Source of the DNA: JBEGQX01 sp041180805 | GTDB taxonomy: Bacteria; Planctomycetota; Planctomycetia; Gemmatales; Gemmataceae | DNA: 8,150 nt | Direction: 5' to 3' | Assembly (NCBI GenBank): GCA_041180805.1 | Contig: JBEGQX010000082.1 | Coordinates: 1 to 8,150, forward strand | In this document: positions 1-6,278 of the stretch, one piece after another | How the letters are laid out: every line of letters begins with the position of its first letter | Position numbering within the stretch: position 1 is the first letter of the stretch | The notes under the pieces: model-generated | The model's database searches: none | The model's input: the letters and a program-made list of their open reading frames with translations, nothing else | What the model was told of the DNA's origin: nothing | Made by a program: the position numbers and the translations under genes

Positions 1-2
1 AT

Positions 3-638
3 GGTGGATTCCACACCAATGGTGCTAATAGCCGCCATGGGACAAGTGGTGCCAACAATCACCATGGACCCAGTGGCCAGAACCATACCAATTCGGCCGC
101 GAACAGGCATAATTCCAATTCTGGGTACAATCATAACAATGCCAACAGGGCATCCAACAACAACCACAACTGGAACGGCAACAACAGCCACAACCACAAC
201 TGGAATGGCAATCATAACAACTGGAATGGCAACAACTATCATGTGAACAACTTCAACAACTACGGGGGTTGGGGACATGGTTGGGGTGGCTGGGGCTGGG
301 GAGGTTTCGGCTGGGGCTTTGGCTGGGGGCTTGGTTGGGGTTTGGGTTGGGGGCTGGGTGCCCGGATGTTCTACCCATCATACTATTCCACCCCTGTCTA
401 TGGGGTAGCTACCGATGATGTGGTCTACTCGGGGTCAAATCCGTGGCCAGGCTATTACAATACCTATCAGGGTCCGGAGGAAGACGAAGCTCCAACGCAG
501 GATCTTGCCACCCAAGATTCTACCAAGCCACAGTCTTCCAAGCCGATGAAGCAACCCGATCCCACGGTGCCGCCCATTACCCCCAAGACGGGTAACTTTG
601 GTCCGGCCACTGCTTTGGATGATGATGCTGATCCGTGA
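3..638 (+). CDS. Partial Asn/His- and Trp/Gly-rich low-complexity protein (3' end)
   Basis: The reading frame is open from the left edge, so the true start lies outside the window; 211 codons and a TGA are visible. The first ~80 residues are rich in Asn, His, Ser and Gly, with an Asn-Trp-Asn-Gly-Asn unit three times (168-182, 198-212, 219-233). Next comes a Trp/Gly tract (about 261-358) of alternating Gly-Trp with Phe or Leu, then a Tyr/Pro-rich stretch, and finally a hydrophilic tail rich in Pro, Gln, Thr, Lys and Asp ending in acidic residues. The continuous frame and coherent composition across 3-638 are the evidence for coding. A GTG at 243 in this frame is internal, not a convincing start. 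No enzyme motif is seen. Such composition is common in exported or envelope proteins, and the His/Asn part could bind metal; both are inferences. Function unknown. It converges on the cys operon with 27 nt between stops. Confidence 0.72.
   Translation, partial: GGFHTNGANSRHGTSGANNHHGPSGQNHTNSAANRHNSNSGYNHNNANRASNNNHNWNGNNSHNHNWNGNHNNWNGNNYHVNNFNNYGGWGHGWGGWGWGGFGWGFGWGLGWGLGWGLGARMFYPSYYSTPVYGVATDDVVYSGSNPWPGYYNTYQGPEEDEAPTQDLATQDSTKPQSSKPMKQPDPTVPPITPKTGNFGPATALDDDADP
325..358 (+). other. Putative G-quadruplex-forming tract inside the Trp/Gly codons
   Basis: Five runs of three or more G (325-329, 337-340, 344-346, 349-353, 356-358) are separated by loops of 7, 3, 2 and 2 nt, which satisfies the standard G3+ N1-7 pattern on the coding strand and hence in the mRNA. 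Further G4 runs lie just upstream (264-268, 271-274, 283-286, 292-295, 298-301, 313-316). Gly-Trp codons naturally produce such runs, so this may only be a by-product of the protein sequence. Confidence 0.5.
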
Positions 639-648
639 GATGGTTGAG

Positions 649-687
649 AAAAAAGGGGCTGATCGTTATTTGCCTTCGATCAGCCTC
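649..687 (-). terminator. Intrinsic terminator of the cysD-cysNC operon
   Basis: An inverted repeat pairs GGGGCTGATCG (655-665) with CGATCAGCCTC (677-687): nine perfect central pairs, one wobble and one more G-C, around an 11-nt loop. Read on the minus strand, the hairpin is followed at once by six T (the A run at 649-654), the layout of a Rho-independent terminator. The cysNC stop codon (666-668) lies in the loop and the promoter-proximal arm lies in the last cysC codons. On the plus strand no T run follows, so it should act only on cys transcripts. Confidence 0.85.
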
Positions 688-2546
688 CACACTTCCAAGG
701 CGCAATCCTCGGGGCTCTTCTTGCTGGTATCCACCACAAGCTCTGCATTTTCAGGGGCTTCGTATGGGCTGTCTATTCCGGTGAAGTTCTTCAATTCCCC
801 TCGACGAGCCTTTGCGTAGAGGCCTTTCACATCGCGTTTTTCACATTCCTCGATGGGTGTGTTCACATACACTTCGATGAACTCCCCGGGTGCAAACAGG
901 TCGCGGGCAGCGCGCCTTTCCGCCCTGAAGGGTGAGATAAAGCTGACAATTACTATCAGGCCGGCTTCCACCATCAGCTTTGCAACCTCGGCGACCCGGC
1001 GCAAATTTTCCACACGGTCTGCCTCGGTAAAACCCAGGTCCCGATTCAGTCCATGACGGATATTGTCGCCATCCAGCATATAGGTATGCCTGCCCTCTGC
1101 GTGCAGTCTTTTTTCCAACTGGTTCGCCACGGTCGATTTTCCGGAACCGGATAATCCAGTGAACCAGATGCAGCGAGGATCCTGATTTTTCAAAAGTGCG
1201 CGCTGGGTCTTGCCTACCTCGAGCGACTGCCAGTGGATATTCGTGGCCCGCCTCAAGGCGAATTCAATCATACCTGCACCCACCGTGGCGCAACTCAGCT
1301 TGTCAATCAGTATGAAACCGCCAAGGGCACGATTTGCTGTATAGGGTTCAAATACCACAGGGTGAGTGGTGCTGACAGTTACCACGGCAATTTCATTCAG
1401 GTTAAGTACCTTGGCCGCAAGGTGGGAACCTGTGTTGATGTCTTCCCGATACTTGATTTCCATGACCGTGGCGCTTACTTCCTTGGCATGCACCTTCAGC
1501 CAGTAGGATCTTCCGGGAACCATAGGTTCCTCGGAAAGCCAGAGAAGCTTTACCTGAAACTGGTCCGCTACCTCGGGGGGATGATCCGTTGCGGAGATCA
1601 GGTCTCCACGACTGACATCAACTTCATCGTTCAGTGTAAGGGTGATGGAGGCACCTGCTTGTGCCTCAGGAAGCTGGTCTTCAAAAAAATCAACGCTTTT
1701 AACAGTTGTAGTTCTGCCTGAGGGCAGCACTCGAACGGGGTCGCCAGGTTTTACCCTGCCTTCGGCAATGCGACCGCAGAAACCCCGGTAGTTCAGGTTG
1801 GGGCGGTTTACCCATTGCACTGGCAGACGGAATGCCTCGCGGGTGGAAACCTCGCGGACATCCACCGTATCCATGTGATCAAAAAGTGTGGGGCCTTTGT
1901 ACCAAGGCATGTTATCGCTTCGTTTCAGCACATTGTCACCAAACACTGCCGCCAGCGGAATGGCTTGCAGAGTTGTAAGGTTCGCATCCTTGGAAAAATC
2001 GCGATAGTCCGCCTCAATACGCTTAAAGACGCTTTCCTCATAGTTCATCAGGTCCATCTTGTTTACAGCCAGAACAATGTGGCGGATGCCCATCATGGTG
2101 ACAATGCGATGGTGCCTGCGAGTCTGTGGAAGGATACCCTTGCGGGAATCAATCAGAAGTATGGCCATCTGTGCAGTGGATGCACCGGTTGCCATGTTCC
2201 GCGTGTACTGTTCATGCCCAGGAGTATCTGCAACAATGTAACGTCTGCGATCGGTGGAGAAAAAGCGGTAGGCAACATCAATAGTGATACCTTGTTCACG
2301 CTCGGCTTCAAGACCGTCGACAAGCAGTGCAAAGTCGATCTTTTCCCCCTGAGTACCATAGCGCTTGGATTCTGTTTCCAGCGCCTTGAGTTGGTCATCG
2401 AAGATGCATTTGGATTCGTAGAGAAGCCTGCCAATGAGGGTGCTTTTGCCATCATCCACGCTGCCACAGGTGATGAAGCGCAGGGTTTCCTTCTGCCTTT
2501 GCTCTTCCAGATACTGGACTATGTTTTTGGCATGCAACTGGGCCAT
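666..2546 (-). CDS. cysNC: Bifunctional sulfate adenylyltransferase subunit 1 / adenylylsulfate kinase (CysN-CysC fusion)
   Basis: Cytoplasmic enzyme of sulfate activation, 626 residues. The N-terminal CysN GTPase drives ATP + sulfate to adenylyl sulfate (APS) with CysD; the C-terminal CysC kinase phosphorylates APS to PAPS. Visible in CysN: P-loop GSVDDGKS (28-35), switch region EREQGIT (82-88), DTPGH (107-111), NKMD (162-165), then elongation-factor-like beta-barrel domains to about 440. Visible in CysC: P-loop GLSGSGKS (464-471), DGDNIRHGL (492-500), FISPFR with the usual active-site Ser (S538), KGLYAKAR and NFTGIDSPYEAP near 574-598. All key residues of both halves are present and the length matches NodQ/CysNC fusions. 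The ATG overlaps the cysD stop by one base (TAATG), pointing to translational coupling. The G5-like segment reads IPLAAVFGDN where many relatives have IPxSALxGDN, a mild variation. Identification is secure; whether the PAPS feeds assimilation or sulfation is not shown here. Confidence 0.97.
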   Translation of the reverse strand: MAQLHAKNIVQYLEEQRQKETLRFITCGSVDDGKSTLIGRLLYESKCIFDDQLKALETESKRYGTQGEKIDFALLVDGLEAEREQGITIDVAYRFFSTDRRRYIVADTPGHEQYTRNMATGASTAQMAILLIDSRKGILPQTRRHHRIVTMMGIRHIVLAVNKMDLMNYEESVFKRIEADYRDFSKDANLTTLQAIPLAAVFGDNVLKRSDNMPWYKGPTLFDHMDTVDVREVSTREAFRLPVQWVNRPNLNYRGFCGRIAEGRVKPGDPVRVLPSGRTTTVKSVDFFEDQLPEAQAGASITLTLNDEVDVSRGDLISATDHPPEVADQFQVKLLWLSEEPMVPGRSYWLKVHAKEVSATVMEIKYREDINTGSHLAAKVLNLNEIAVVTVSTTHPVVFEPYTANRALGGFILIDKLSCATVGAGMIEFALRRATNIHWQSLEVGKTQRALLKNQDPRCIWFTGLSGSGKSTVANQLEKRLHAEGRHTYMLDGDNIRHGLNRDLGFTEADRVENLRRVAEVAKLMVEAGLIVIVSFISPFRAERRAARDLFAPGEFIEVYVNTPIEECEKRDVKGLYAKARRGELKNFTGIDSPYEAPENAELVVDTSKKSPEDCALEVWRLIEGK

Positions 2547-3439
2547 TAGAAGTACCCTTCCTGCTTTTTCTTTTCCATGGACCCGGGCTGGTCGCTGTCG
2601 ATAAGTCGTCCCTGACGTTCGGAACTTACGGTGTTAAAAGTCTCGGCAATGATCTCTTCCATGGTTGTGGCGGGACTTTCAATCGCGGCAGTCAGCGGGT
2701 AGCAGCCCAGAGTGCGGAAACGGATCATTCGCATCTGTGGCTTTTCACCGGATTCGATCGGAATGCGCTTGTCATCCACCATGATCAACTGGCCATTGCG
2801 AATCACAACGGGCCTTTCTTTGGCAAAGTAAAGCGGAACGATGGGTATCTTTTCCACATGCAGGTACTGCCAGATGTCCAGTTCTGTCCAATTGGAAAGC
2901 GGAAAGACACGAATGGTTTCGCCGGGGCGCATGCGTGTGTTGTAAAGGTTCCAAAGCTCCGGGCGCTGCGATTTGGGATCCCACCTATGGCCAGCGGATC
3001 GAAATGAAAAGATCCTTTCCTTGGCGCGGGATTTTTCCTCATCACGCCGGGCACCCCCAAACACAACATCAAATTGGTGATGGTCCAATGCCTGTCTAAG
3101 GGCCTGGGTCTTCATCACATCGGTGTAGTAGCTGGATCCATGGGTGAAGGGATTGATGTTTGCCTTCAAACCTTCCTGGTTCGTGTGTGTGAGGAGTTCC
3201 ATGCCCGATTCTTCCGCCATGCGTTTGCGATGGGCGTACATATCCTGGAATTTCCAGGTGGTATCAATGTGAAGAAGTGGAAACGGGGGTGGCGCGGGGT
3301 AAAAGGCCTTTCGGGCCAGGTGAAGCATTACCGAGGAATCCTTGCCGATGGAATACATCATGACTGGCTTGCGAGAGCCAGCCACGGCCTCACGGATGAT
3401 CTCGATGGCTTCTGCTTCAAGCTGTTTGTAATGGTTCAT
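2546..3439 (-). CDS. cysD: Sulfate adenylyltransferase subunit 2 (CysD)
   Basis: Catalytic subunit of the heterodimeric ATP sulfurylase: it adenylates sulfate to APS while the partner CysN hydrolyses GTP. The protein has 297 residues, the normal family length, and belongs to the PP-loop (PAPS reductase-like) ATP pyrophosphatase fold. Visible are the PP-loop SIGKDS (30-35), HIDTTWKF near 57-64, the FGGARRDEEKSRAKER segment near 127-142, RVFPLSNWTELDIW in the middle, RTLGCYPLT in the C-terminal third, and the family-typical ending QEGYF. The start is the first ATG giving the expected N-terminus (a short helix before KPVMMYSIGKDS); no clear Shine-Dalgarno sequence precedes it. It is the first gene of the minus-strand operon and is followed without a gap by cysNC. 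Nothing is truncated. Confidence 0.97.
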   Translation of the reverse strand: MNHYKQLEAEAIEIIREAVAGSRKPVMMYSIGKDSSVMLHLARKAFYPAPPPFPLLHIDTTWKFQDMYAHRKRMAEESGMELLTHTNQEGLKANINPFTHGSSYYTDVMKTQALRQALDHHQFDVVFGGARRDEEKSRAKERIFSFRSAGHRWDPKSQRPELWNLYNTRMRPGETIRVFPLSNWTELDIWQYLHVEKIPIVPLYFAKERPVVIRNGQLIMVDDKRIPIESGEKPQMRMIRFRTLGCYPLTAAIESPATTMEEIIAETFNTVSSERQGRLIDSDQPGSMEKKKQEGYF

Positions 3440-3473
3440 GATTGTTGTTCAATGTTTAATGGATCCTGTGCTA

Positions 3474-3502
3474 TTTATAGCGATTATCACTAATCAGACC
3501 AA
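3474..3502 (-). promoter_or_regulatory. Candidate sigma70-type promoter for cysD
   Basis: On the minus strand TTGGTC (3497-3502) and TATAAA (3474-3479) are separated by exactly 17 nt, and the -10-like box lies 34 nt before the cysD ATG. The -10 box differs from consensus at one position, but the -35 box matches only at TTG. Spacing and place fit; sequence support is modest. Confidence 0.3.
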
Positions 3503-3542
3503 TACGATAAACATTGCTATTCAAAACCCCTTCCAGAGCCTT

Positions 3543-3579
3543 TGGATTGGAGCATAAATCCACCTTGGAGTAACTCCAA
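3543..3579. repeat. Cluster of short inverted repeats with three TTGGAG half-sites
   Basis: TGGATT (3543-3548) pairs with AATCCA (3557-3562) over an 8-nt loop, and TTGGAG (3565-3570) pairs with CTCCAA (3574-3579) over TAA. TTGGAG also occurs at 3547-3552, giving two direct and one inverted copy within 33 nt. This resembles a dimeric-regulator binding site, but no cognate regulator is encoded here and the arms are only 6 bp long. Confidence 0.35.
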
Positions 3580-3627
3580 ATCAATTTGTTGTGTGGTTAC
3601 CAAAAACCAGAGAAAATATGTTAGGGT

Positions 3628-3641
3628 TGTTGTTAACAACA
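3628..3641. repeat. Perfect 14-bp palindrome TGTTGTTAACAACA
   Basis: Seven bases on each side of the centre (3634/3635) are exact reverse complements with no spacer. It lies 53 nt upstream of the ATG at 3695, a plausible operator position for that gene. It has no following T run, so it does not look like a terminator. Function is inferred from position and symmetry only. Confidence 0.5.
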
Positions 3642-3694
3642 GGTAATTGCTAGTTGGTGGTGTGCTGATTTTTGTGCTGCTTTAGGATTCATGG

Positions 3695-4534
3695 ATGACA
3701 AAGCCCAACATCTATATATTTCAGATTTACTATGATGAGGATTCCAAGTCCAAGCTTCAGAAGGGGTTTATACCGCTGGATAACAGCCCCAACATGAGGC
3801 CCGATTGGGCTGAGTATTGGCCCATCCGAAATGTTTTGTTGAACCAGTCTTTTAACCCGCGGGATTACATAGGCTTTTTGTCTTCCAAGTTTTTTGAAAA
3901 GACCTGGTGCCATTCGGAATATGTTCTGGATACTGTCTTCTCTGCAAAGCATGATGTTTACAGCTTTTCGCCTTACTTTGACCAGATTGCACTATATTTA
4001 AGCAGTTTTGAACAAGGGGAAAGGTACCATCCCGGCATCAACAAGGCTGGAAACCTTTTTTTGCAAAACCTGGGTATGAATTTCGAACTGGAAAACTTTG
4101 TCTCGGACAGCTCCACTTGCATTTACTCGAATTACTTTGTCGCCAGGTACGAGTTTTGGAAGATATGGTTTCAATGGGCTGAAAGGCTGTTTCAAATTGC
4201 TGAAGGTAAACAGGGTGAACTGGCAAGTCTGCTGGAAAGTTACACCGAGCACAGGGAAAAAACCGATACCTACCGTATGAAAGTTTTCCTGATAGAACGT
4301 CTTGTGTCGCTGGTTTTAAAATCCTTGAATATGCAAGCAACCCATATGCTTGATGTCAGCAAGGCCCCGTTTTCTTTGCATCATGTGGGAAATTTTATTG
4401 GAGATTTGCTGGTATGCGATGCCCTGAAGGGGCAGTACCTTAAAACCAATTCAAGACTCTACCTGAAGGAATTTGTTCATGTTCGCAACCGGGTCTTTCA
4501 GGGCCTTCGTGGCATGGTCCCAACTCAAACATAA
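3695..4534 (+). CDS. Unrecognised protein, possibly glycosyltransferase-like
   Basis: A 279-residue soluble-looking protein with no signal peptide or membrane segment. Motifs that look conserved rather than random include IYIFQIYYDED (6-16), GFIPLDN (24-30), RPDWAEYWPIRN (35-46), YIGFLSSKFFEKT (58-70), FSPYFDQIALYL (91-102), FEQGERYHPG (105-114) and SNYFVARYEFWKIW (145-158). I recall similar strings in uncharacterised proteins of bacterial surface-polysaccharide loci, and the order (N-terminal strand, acidic patch, SNYFVA..FW near the middle) resembles small glycosyltransferase-like families; this is memory plus inference, and no clear DXD site is present. The ATG at 3695 is preceded by AGGAT at 3684-3688; an ATG at 3691 is in another frame. 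A methyltransferase gene follows after 17 nt, probably in the same operon. Base composition looks more AT-rich than the flanking genes, so lateral acquisition is possible. Confidence 0.8.
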   Translation: MTKPNIYIFQIYYDEDSKSKLQKGFIPLDNSPNMRPDWAEYWPIRNVLLNQSFNPRDYIGFLSSKFFEKTWCHSEYVLDTVFSAKHDVYSFSPYFDQIALYLSSFEQGERYHPGINKAGNLFLQNLGMNFELENFVSDSSTCIYSNYFVARYEFWKIWFQWAERLFQIAEGKQGELASLLESYTEHREKTDTYRMKVFLIERLVSLVLKSLNMQATHMLDVSKAPFSLHHVGNFIGDLLVCDALKGQYLKTNSRLYLKEFVHVRNRVFQGLRGMVPTQT

Positions 4535-4551
4535 ATCGGGAGCATATATTC

Positions 4552-5256
4552 ATGCATCATAGCGCGCTGTTAAATTGCAAATGGTTTCACGATTCCTACA
4601 TTGCCAGCCAGGCGGGCAAAAATCTGAAGATTGCCGACATAGGCTCTCTGGATATCAATGGCAGCTTGAAAAGTATTTTCCCCCCCAATCATGATTACAA
4701 GGGGGTGGACTTTGCGCCCGGCAAAAATGTGGATATTGTCATTCAGGATCCCTACAAGCTTCCATTTGACGATGAATCGCTGGATGTGGTGGTCTCCAGT
4801 TCATGTTTTGAACATTCGGATATGTTTTGGCTGCTATTTAATGAGATCATGCGTGTTTTAAAGCCTAGTGGACTTTTCTATCTAAATGTTCCATCCAATG
4901 GAATTTTTCACCGTCATCCGGTGGACTCCTGGCGTTTTTATCCGGATAGTGGTCATTCCTTGGTGCGATGGGCGAGGAAGTCGGGTTATTTAACCATCCT
5001 GTTGGAATCTTACATTTCCAGGCAGTTAGCGGAAAAGGACGATGGATTCTGGAATGATTTTGTCGCTGTCTTCCTGAAGGATGAACAATATGCTGGAAAT
5101 TACCCAGACCGAATCACGAACAAGAATCATGATTTCATGAATGGATATGTCCATGGGGTGGAACAACCCAGAAACCATTCTGTGATGAATGAAGATCTAT
5201 TGAAGATCAGCGTTGCCAAAAAGATTCTGCTTGGTTCGCTGCGTGTCAATCCGTGA
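4552..5256 (+). CDS. Class I SAM-dependent methyltransferase (Methyltransf_11-like)
   Basis: A 234-residue cytoplasmic Rossmann-fold methyltransferase. Visible are SAM-binding motif I ADIGSL (28-33), the acidic end of strand 2 in YKGVD (49-53), the LPFDDESLDVVVSSSCFEH block (70-88) typical of the Methyltransf_11 family, and MRVLKPSGLFYLNVPSNG shortly after, covering strand 5. The DIGS form of motif I lacks the second and third Gly of the common GxGxG, which is frequent in this family. After about residue 125 the protein carries its own region (HPVDSWRFYPDSG and onward) that likely fixes the acceptor. The start has a good Shine-Dalgarno, GGGAG at 4538-4542, 9 nt before the ATG. The gene follows the 3695 gene by 17 nt, so both likely act on one product, perhaps a surface glycan; the substrate cannot be read from the sequence. 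It converges with the hydrolase gene, 19 nt between stops, with no visible terminator. Confidence 0.9.
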   Translation: MHHSALLNCKWFHDSYIASQAGKNLKIADIGSLDINGSLKSIFPPNHDYKGVDFAPGKNVDIVIQDPYKLPFDDESLDVVVSSSCFEHSDMFWLLFNEIMRVLKPSGLFYLNVPSNGIFHRHPVDSWRFYPDSGHSLVRWARKSGYLTILLESYISRQLAEKDDGFWNDFVAVFLKDEQYAGNYPDRITNKNHDFMNGYVHGVEQPRNHSVMNEDLLKISVAKKILLGSLRVNP

Positions 5257-5275
5257 TATTTTCCCAACACGGGTA

Positions 5276-6136
5276 TTAATCCTTCAAAAGAGCGTGTTTC
5301 CTCCACCAATCCCGAAGTTGTATGGTTTCCGGCAGATCCCTCAGCACCCAGGCTGCCGTATGGTTTGGAAAAGGAAGGTTCACAAAGGTGAACTTTCCCT
5401 CCACCTTGTTGGTTTCCAGAAAATCCCTGGCAGCTTGGGCAGAGCCCTCATGCGAGATGAACACCGGGCGGTTGTTCAGCCTGGACCAGCGTGAAAGTGC
5501 CGATTTGGCATCGCTGTCCGCATAGTTCCATTTTCGAACGCCATCCAGATGGCTGTGACAAATGAAGCCGCCCCAAAGGCCGGAAATTTTTTCATTTCTT
5601 AGACCGATATAAGAGCAGGCTATGCTTCCACGTGAAAAGCCAGCCAGAAACACCCTGTTTTTATCTCCGCCATGTTGTTTGCAAACCCGTTCCACCGTTC
5701 GGATGGTGTATTCCACGGTAGCCTCTGGGTTGCCCCACCAGTTTGTTGCATTTTGTTTGTGCTCGCTGTCTACAAATGGAACGCAAACCCAGATGGCATC
5801 CTTACCCCTGGTAATTCCATAACCCAGAATGCAACCTTCCACCGTTCCATCACTTTCGTCGCCAAGCTGGTTTTTGAAACCACCGTTGCCAGCGAATTCC
5901 ACAATCACCGGTAGCCCGGCTGCCGGTTTTTCACCCAAGGGAAGGTACAACGCATGATGAATCTTGGTGCCAGCCTCTTCCGGCCATTGTTGCCTTACCC
6001 GAATGCCGGGTTTGGGTGTCCCCTCCTGAATAGCTGGAACCATGAACAAGGCAGGGGTTTTGTTCAGATTGGAAATTGGTTCCAATCCGGACAAAATATG
6101 CAAAAAGCCTGATAAAATGACATTGATGATAATCAT
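5276..6136 (-). CDS. Exported alpha/beta hydrolase (esterase-like)
   Basis: A 286-residue alpha/beta-hydrolase-fold protein, probably exported. The N-terminus has a hydrophobic stretch (IIINVILSGFLHILSG). The core shows ALYLPLGE then PVIVEFAGNGG (the strand and oxyanion-loop region), a nucleophile elbow GFSRG with Ser 168, and a likely catalytic His 259 in LPFPNHTAAW near the C-terminus. The catalytic acid is not obvious: where relatives usually show an Asp after strand 7 this protein has FISHEGSAQAARD, so Glu or a later Asp may serve. The ATG at 6136 is preferred because AAGGG lies 8 nt upstream; a TTG at 6163 in frame would add nine residues (MGKKPRVIS) and give a positively charged signal-peptide n-region, so it stays a real alternative. 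The layout recalls polyhydroxybutyrate-depolymerase-like or feruloyl-esterase-like families. Substrate unknown. It is monocistronic, convergent with the methyltransferase and divergent from the sulfotransferase. Confidence 0.88.
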   Translation of the reverse strand: MIIINVILSGFLHILSGLEPISNLNKTPALFMVPAIQEGTPKPGIRVRQQWPEEAGTKIHHALYLPLGEKPAAGLPVIVEFAGNGGFKNQLGDESDGTVEGCILGYGITRGKDAIWVCVPFVDSEHKQNATNWWGNPEATVEYTIRTVERVCKQHGGDKNRVFLAGFSRGSIACSYIGLRNEKISGLWGGFICHSHLDGVRKWNYADSDAKSALSRWSRLNNRPVFISHEGSAQAARDFLETNKVEGKFTFVNLPFPNHTAAWVLRDLPETIQLRDWWRKHALLKD

Positions 6137-6144
6137 GGAAATCA

Positions 6145-6149
6145 CCCTT
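6145..6149 (-). promoter_or_regulatory. Ribosome binding site deciding the hydrolase start
   Basis: AAGGG on the minus strand ends 8 nt before the ATG at 6136-6134. The alternative TTG start at 6163 has no purine-rich sequence in front of it, which is why the shorter protein is preferred. Confidence 0.5.
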
Positions 6150-6265
6150 GGTTTCTTCCCCAATTCTAACCAAGCTAAGGGGACTTTCCTTTATCAAACT
6201 GACAAACTTGATTGCGATAGCATTTCATAACCGTTACAAAAGTGTTTCCAAGCAAGTCGTTTTGG

Positions 6266-6271
6266 AAGGAG
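6266..6271 (+). promoter_or_regulatory. Strong ribosome binding site of the sulfotransferase gene
   Basis: AAGGAG, within GGAAGGAG, lies 7 nt before the ATG at 6279. It is the strongest Shine-Dalgarno in the window and fixes this start; the aminotransferase-like gene downstream has no comparable site. Confidence 0.75.
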
Positions 6272-6278
6272 CCCGGTC

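Larger units (their letters stand above)
3440..3694. other. Non-coding divergent region between cysD and the polysaccharide-type pair
   Basis: About 255 nt separate the divergent starts and no credible ORF spans them. The region is AT-rich and holds a candidate cysD promoter (3474-3502), a cluster of inverted repeats and TTGGAG half-sites (3543-3579) and a perfect 14-bp palindrome (3628-3641). It must hold the promoters for both directions. No riboswitch or terminator was recognised. Confidence 0.6.

Noticed and set aside
1..246. Thr/Ile/Met-rich ORF starting with ATG at position 1
   Set aside because: It is the frame +1 shadow of the Asn/His-rich reading frame that continues into 243-638; its Thr-rich composition comes from reading AAC/CAC repeats out of frame.
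655..687. Terminator for the plus-strand gene ending at 638
   Set aside because: The stem is present but the downstream plus-strand sequence has no T run, so it supports termination only for the minus strand.
1815..2549. 244-codon plus-strand ORF opposite cysN
   Set aside because: It lies entirely antisense to cysN, which has full-length conserved motifs; no recognisable domain and no ribosome site.
3074..3493. 139-codon plus-strand ORF opposite cysD
   Set aside because: Antisense shadow of cysD, running out into the intergenic region without a ribosome site or recognisable motif.
6194..6213. ATCAA/TTGAT inverted repeat in the hydrolase-sulfotransferase divergent gap
   Set aside because: Arms are only 5 bp with a 10-nt loop; expected by chance in AT-rich DNA, and no promoter boxes with good spacing were found near it.
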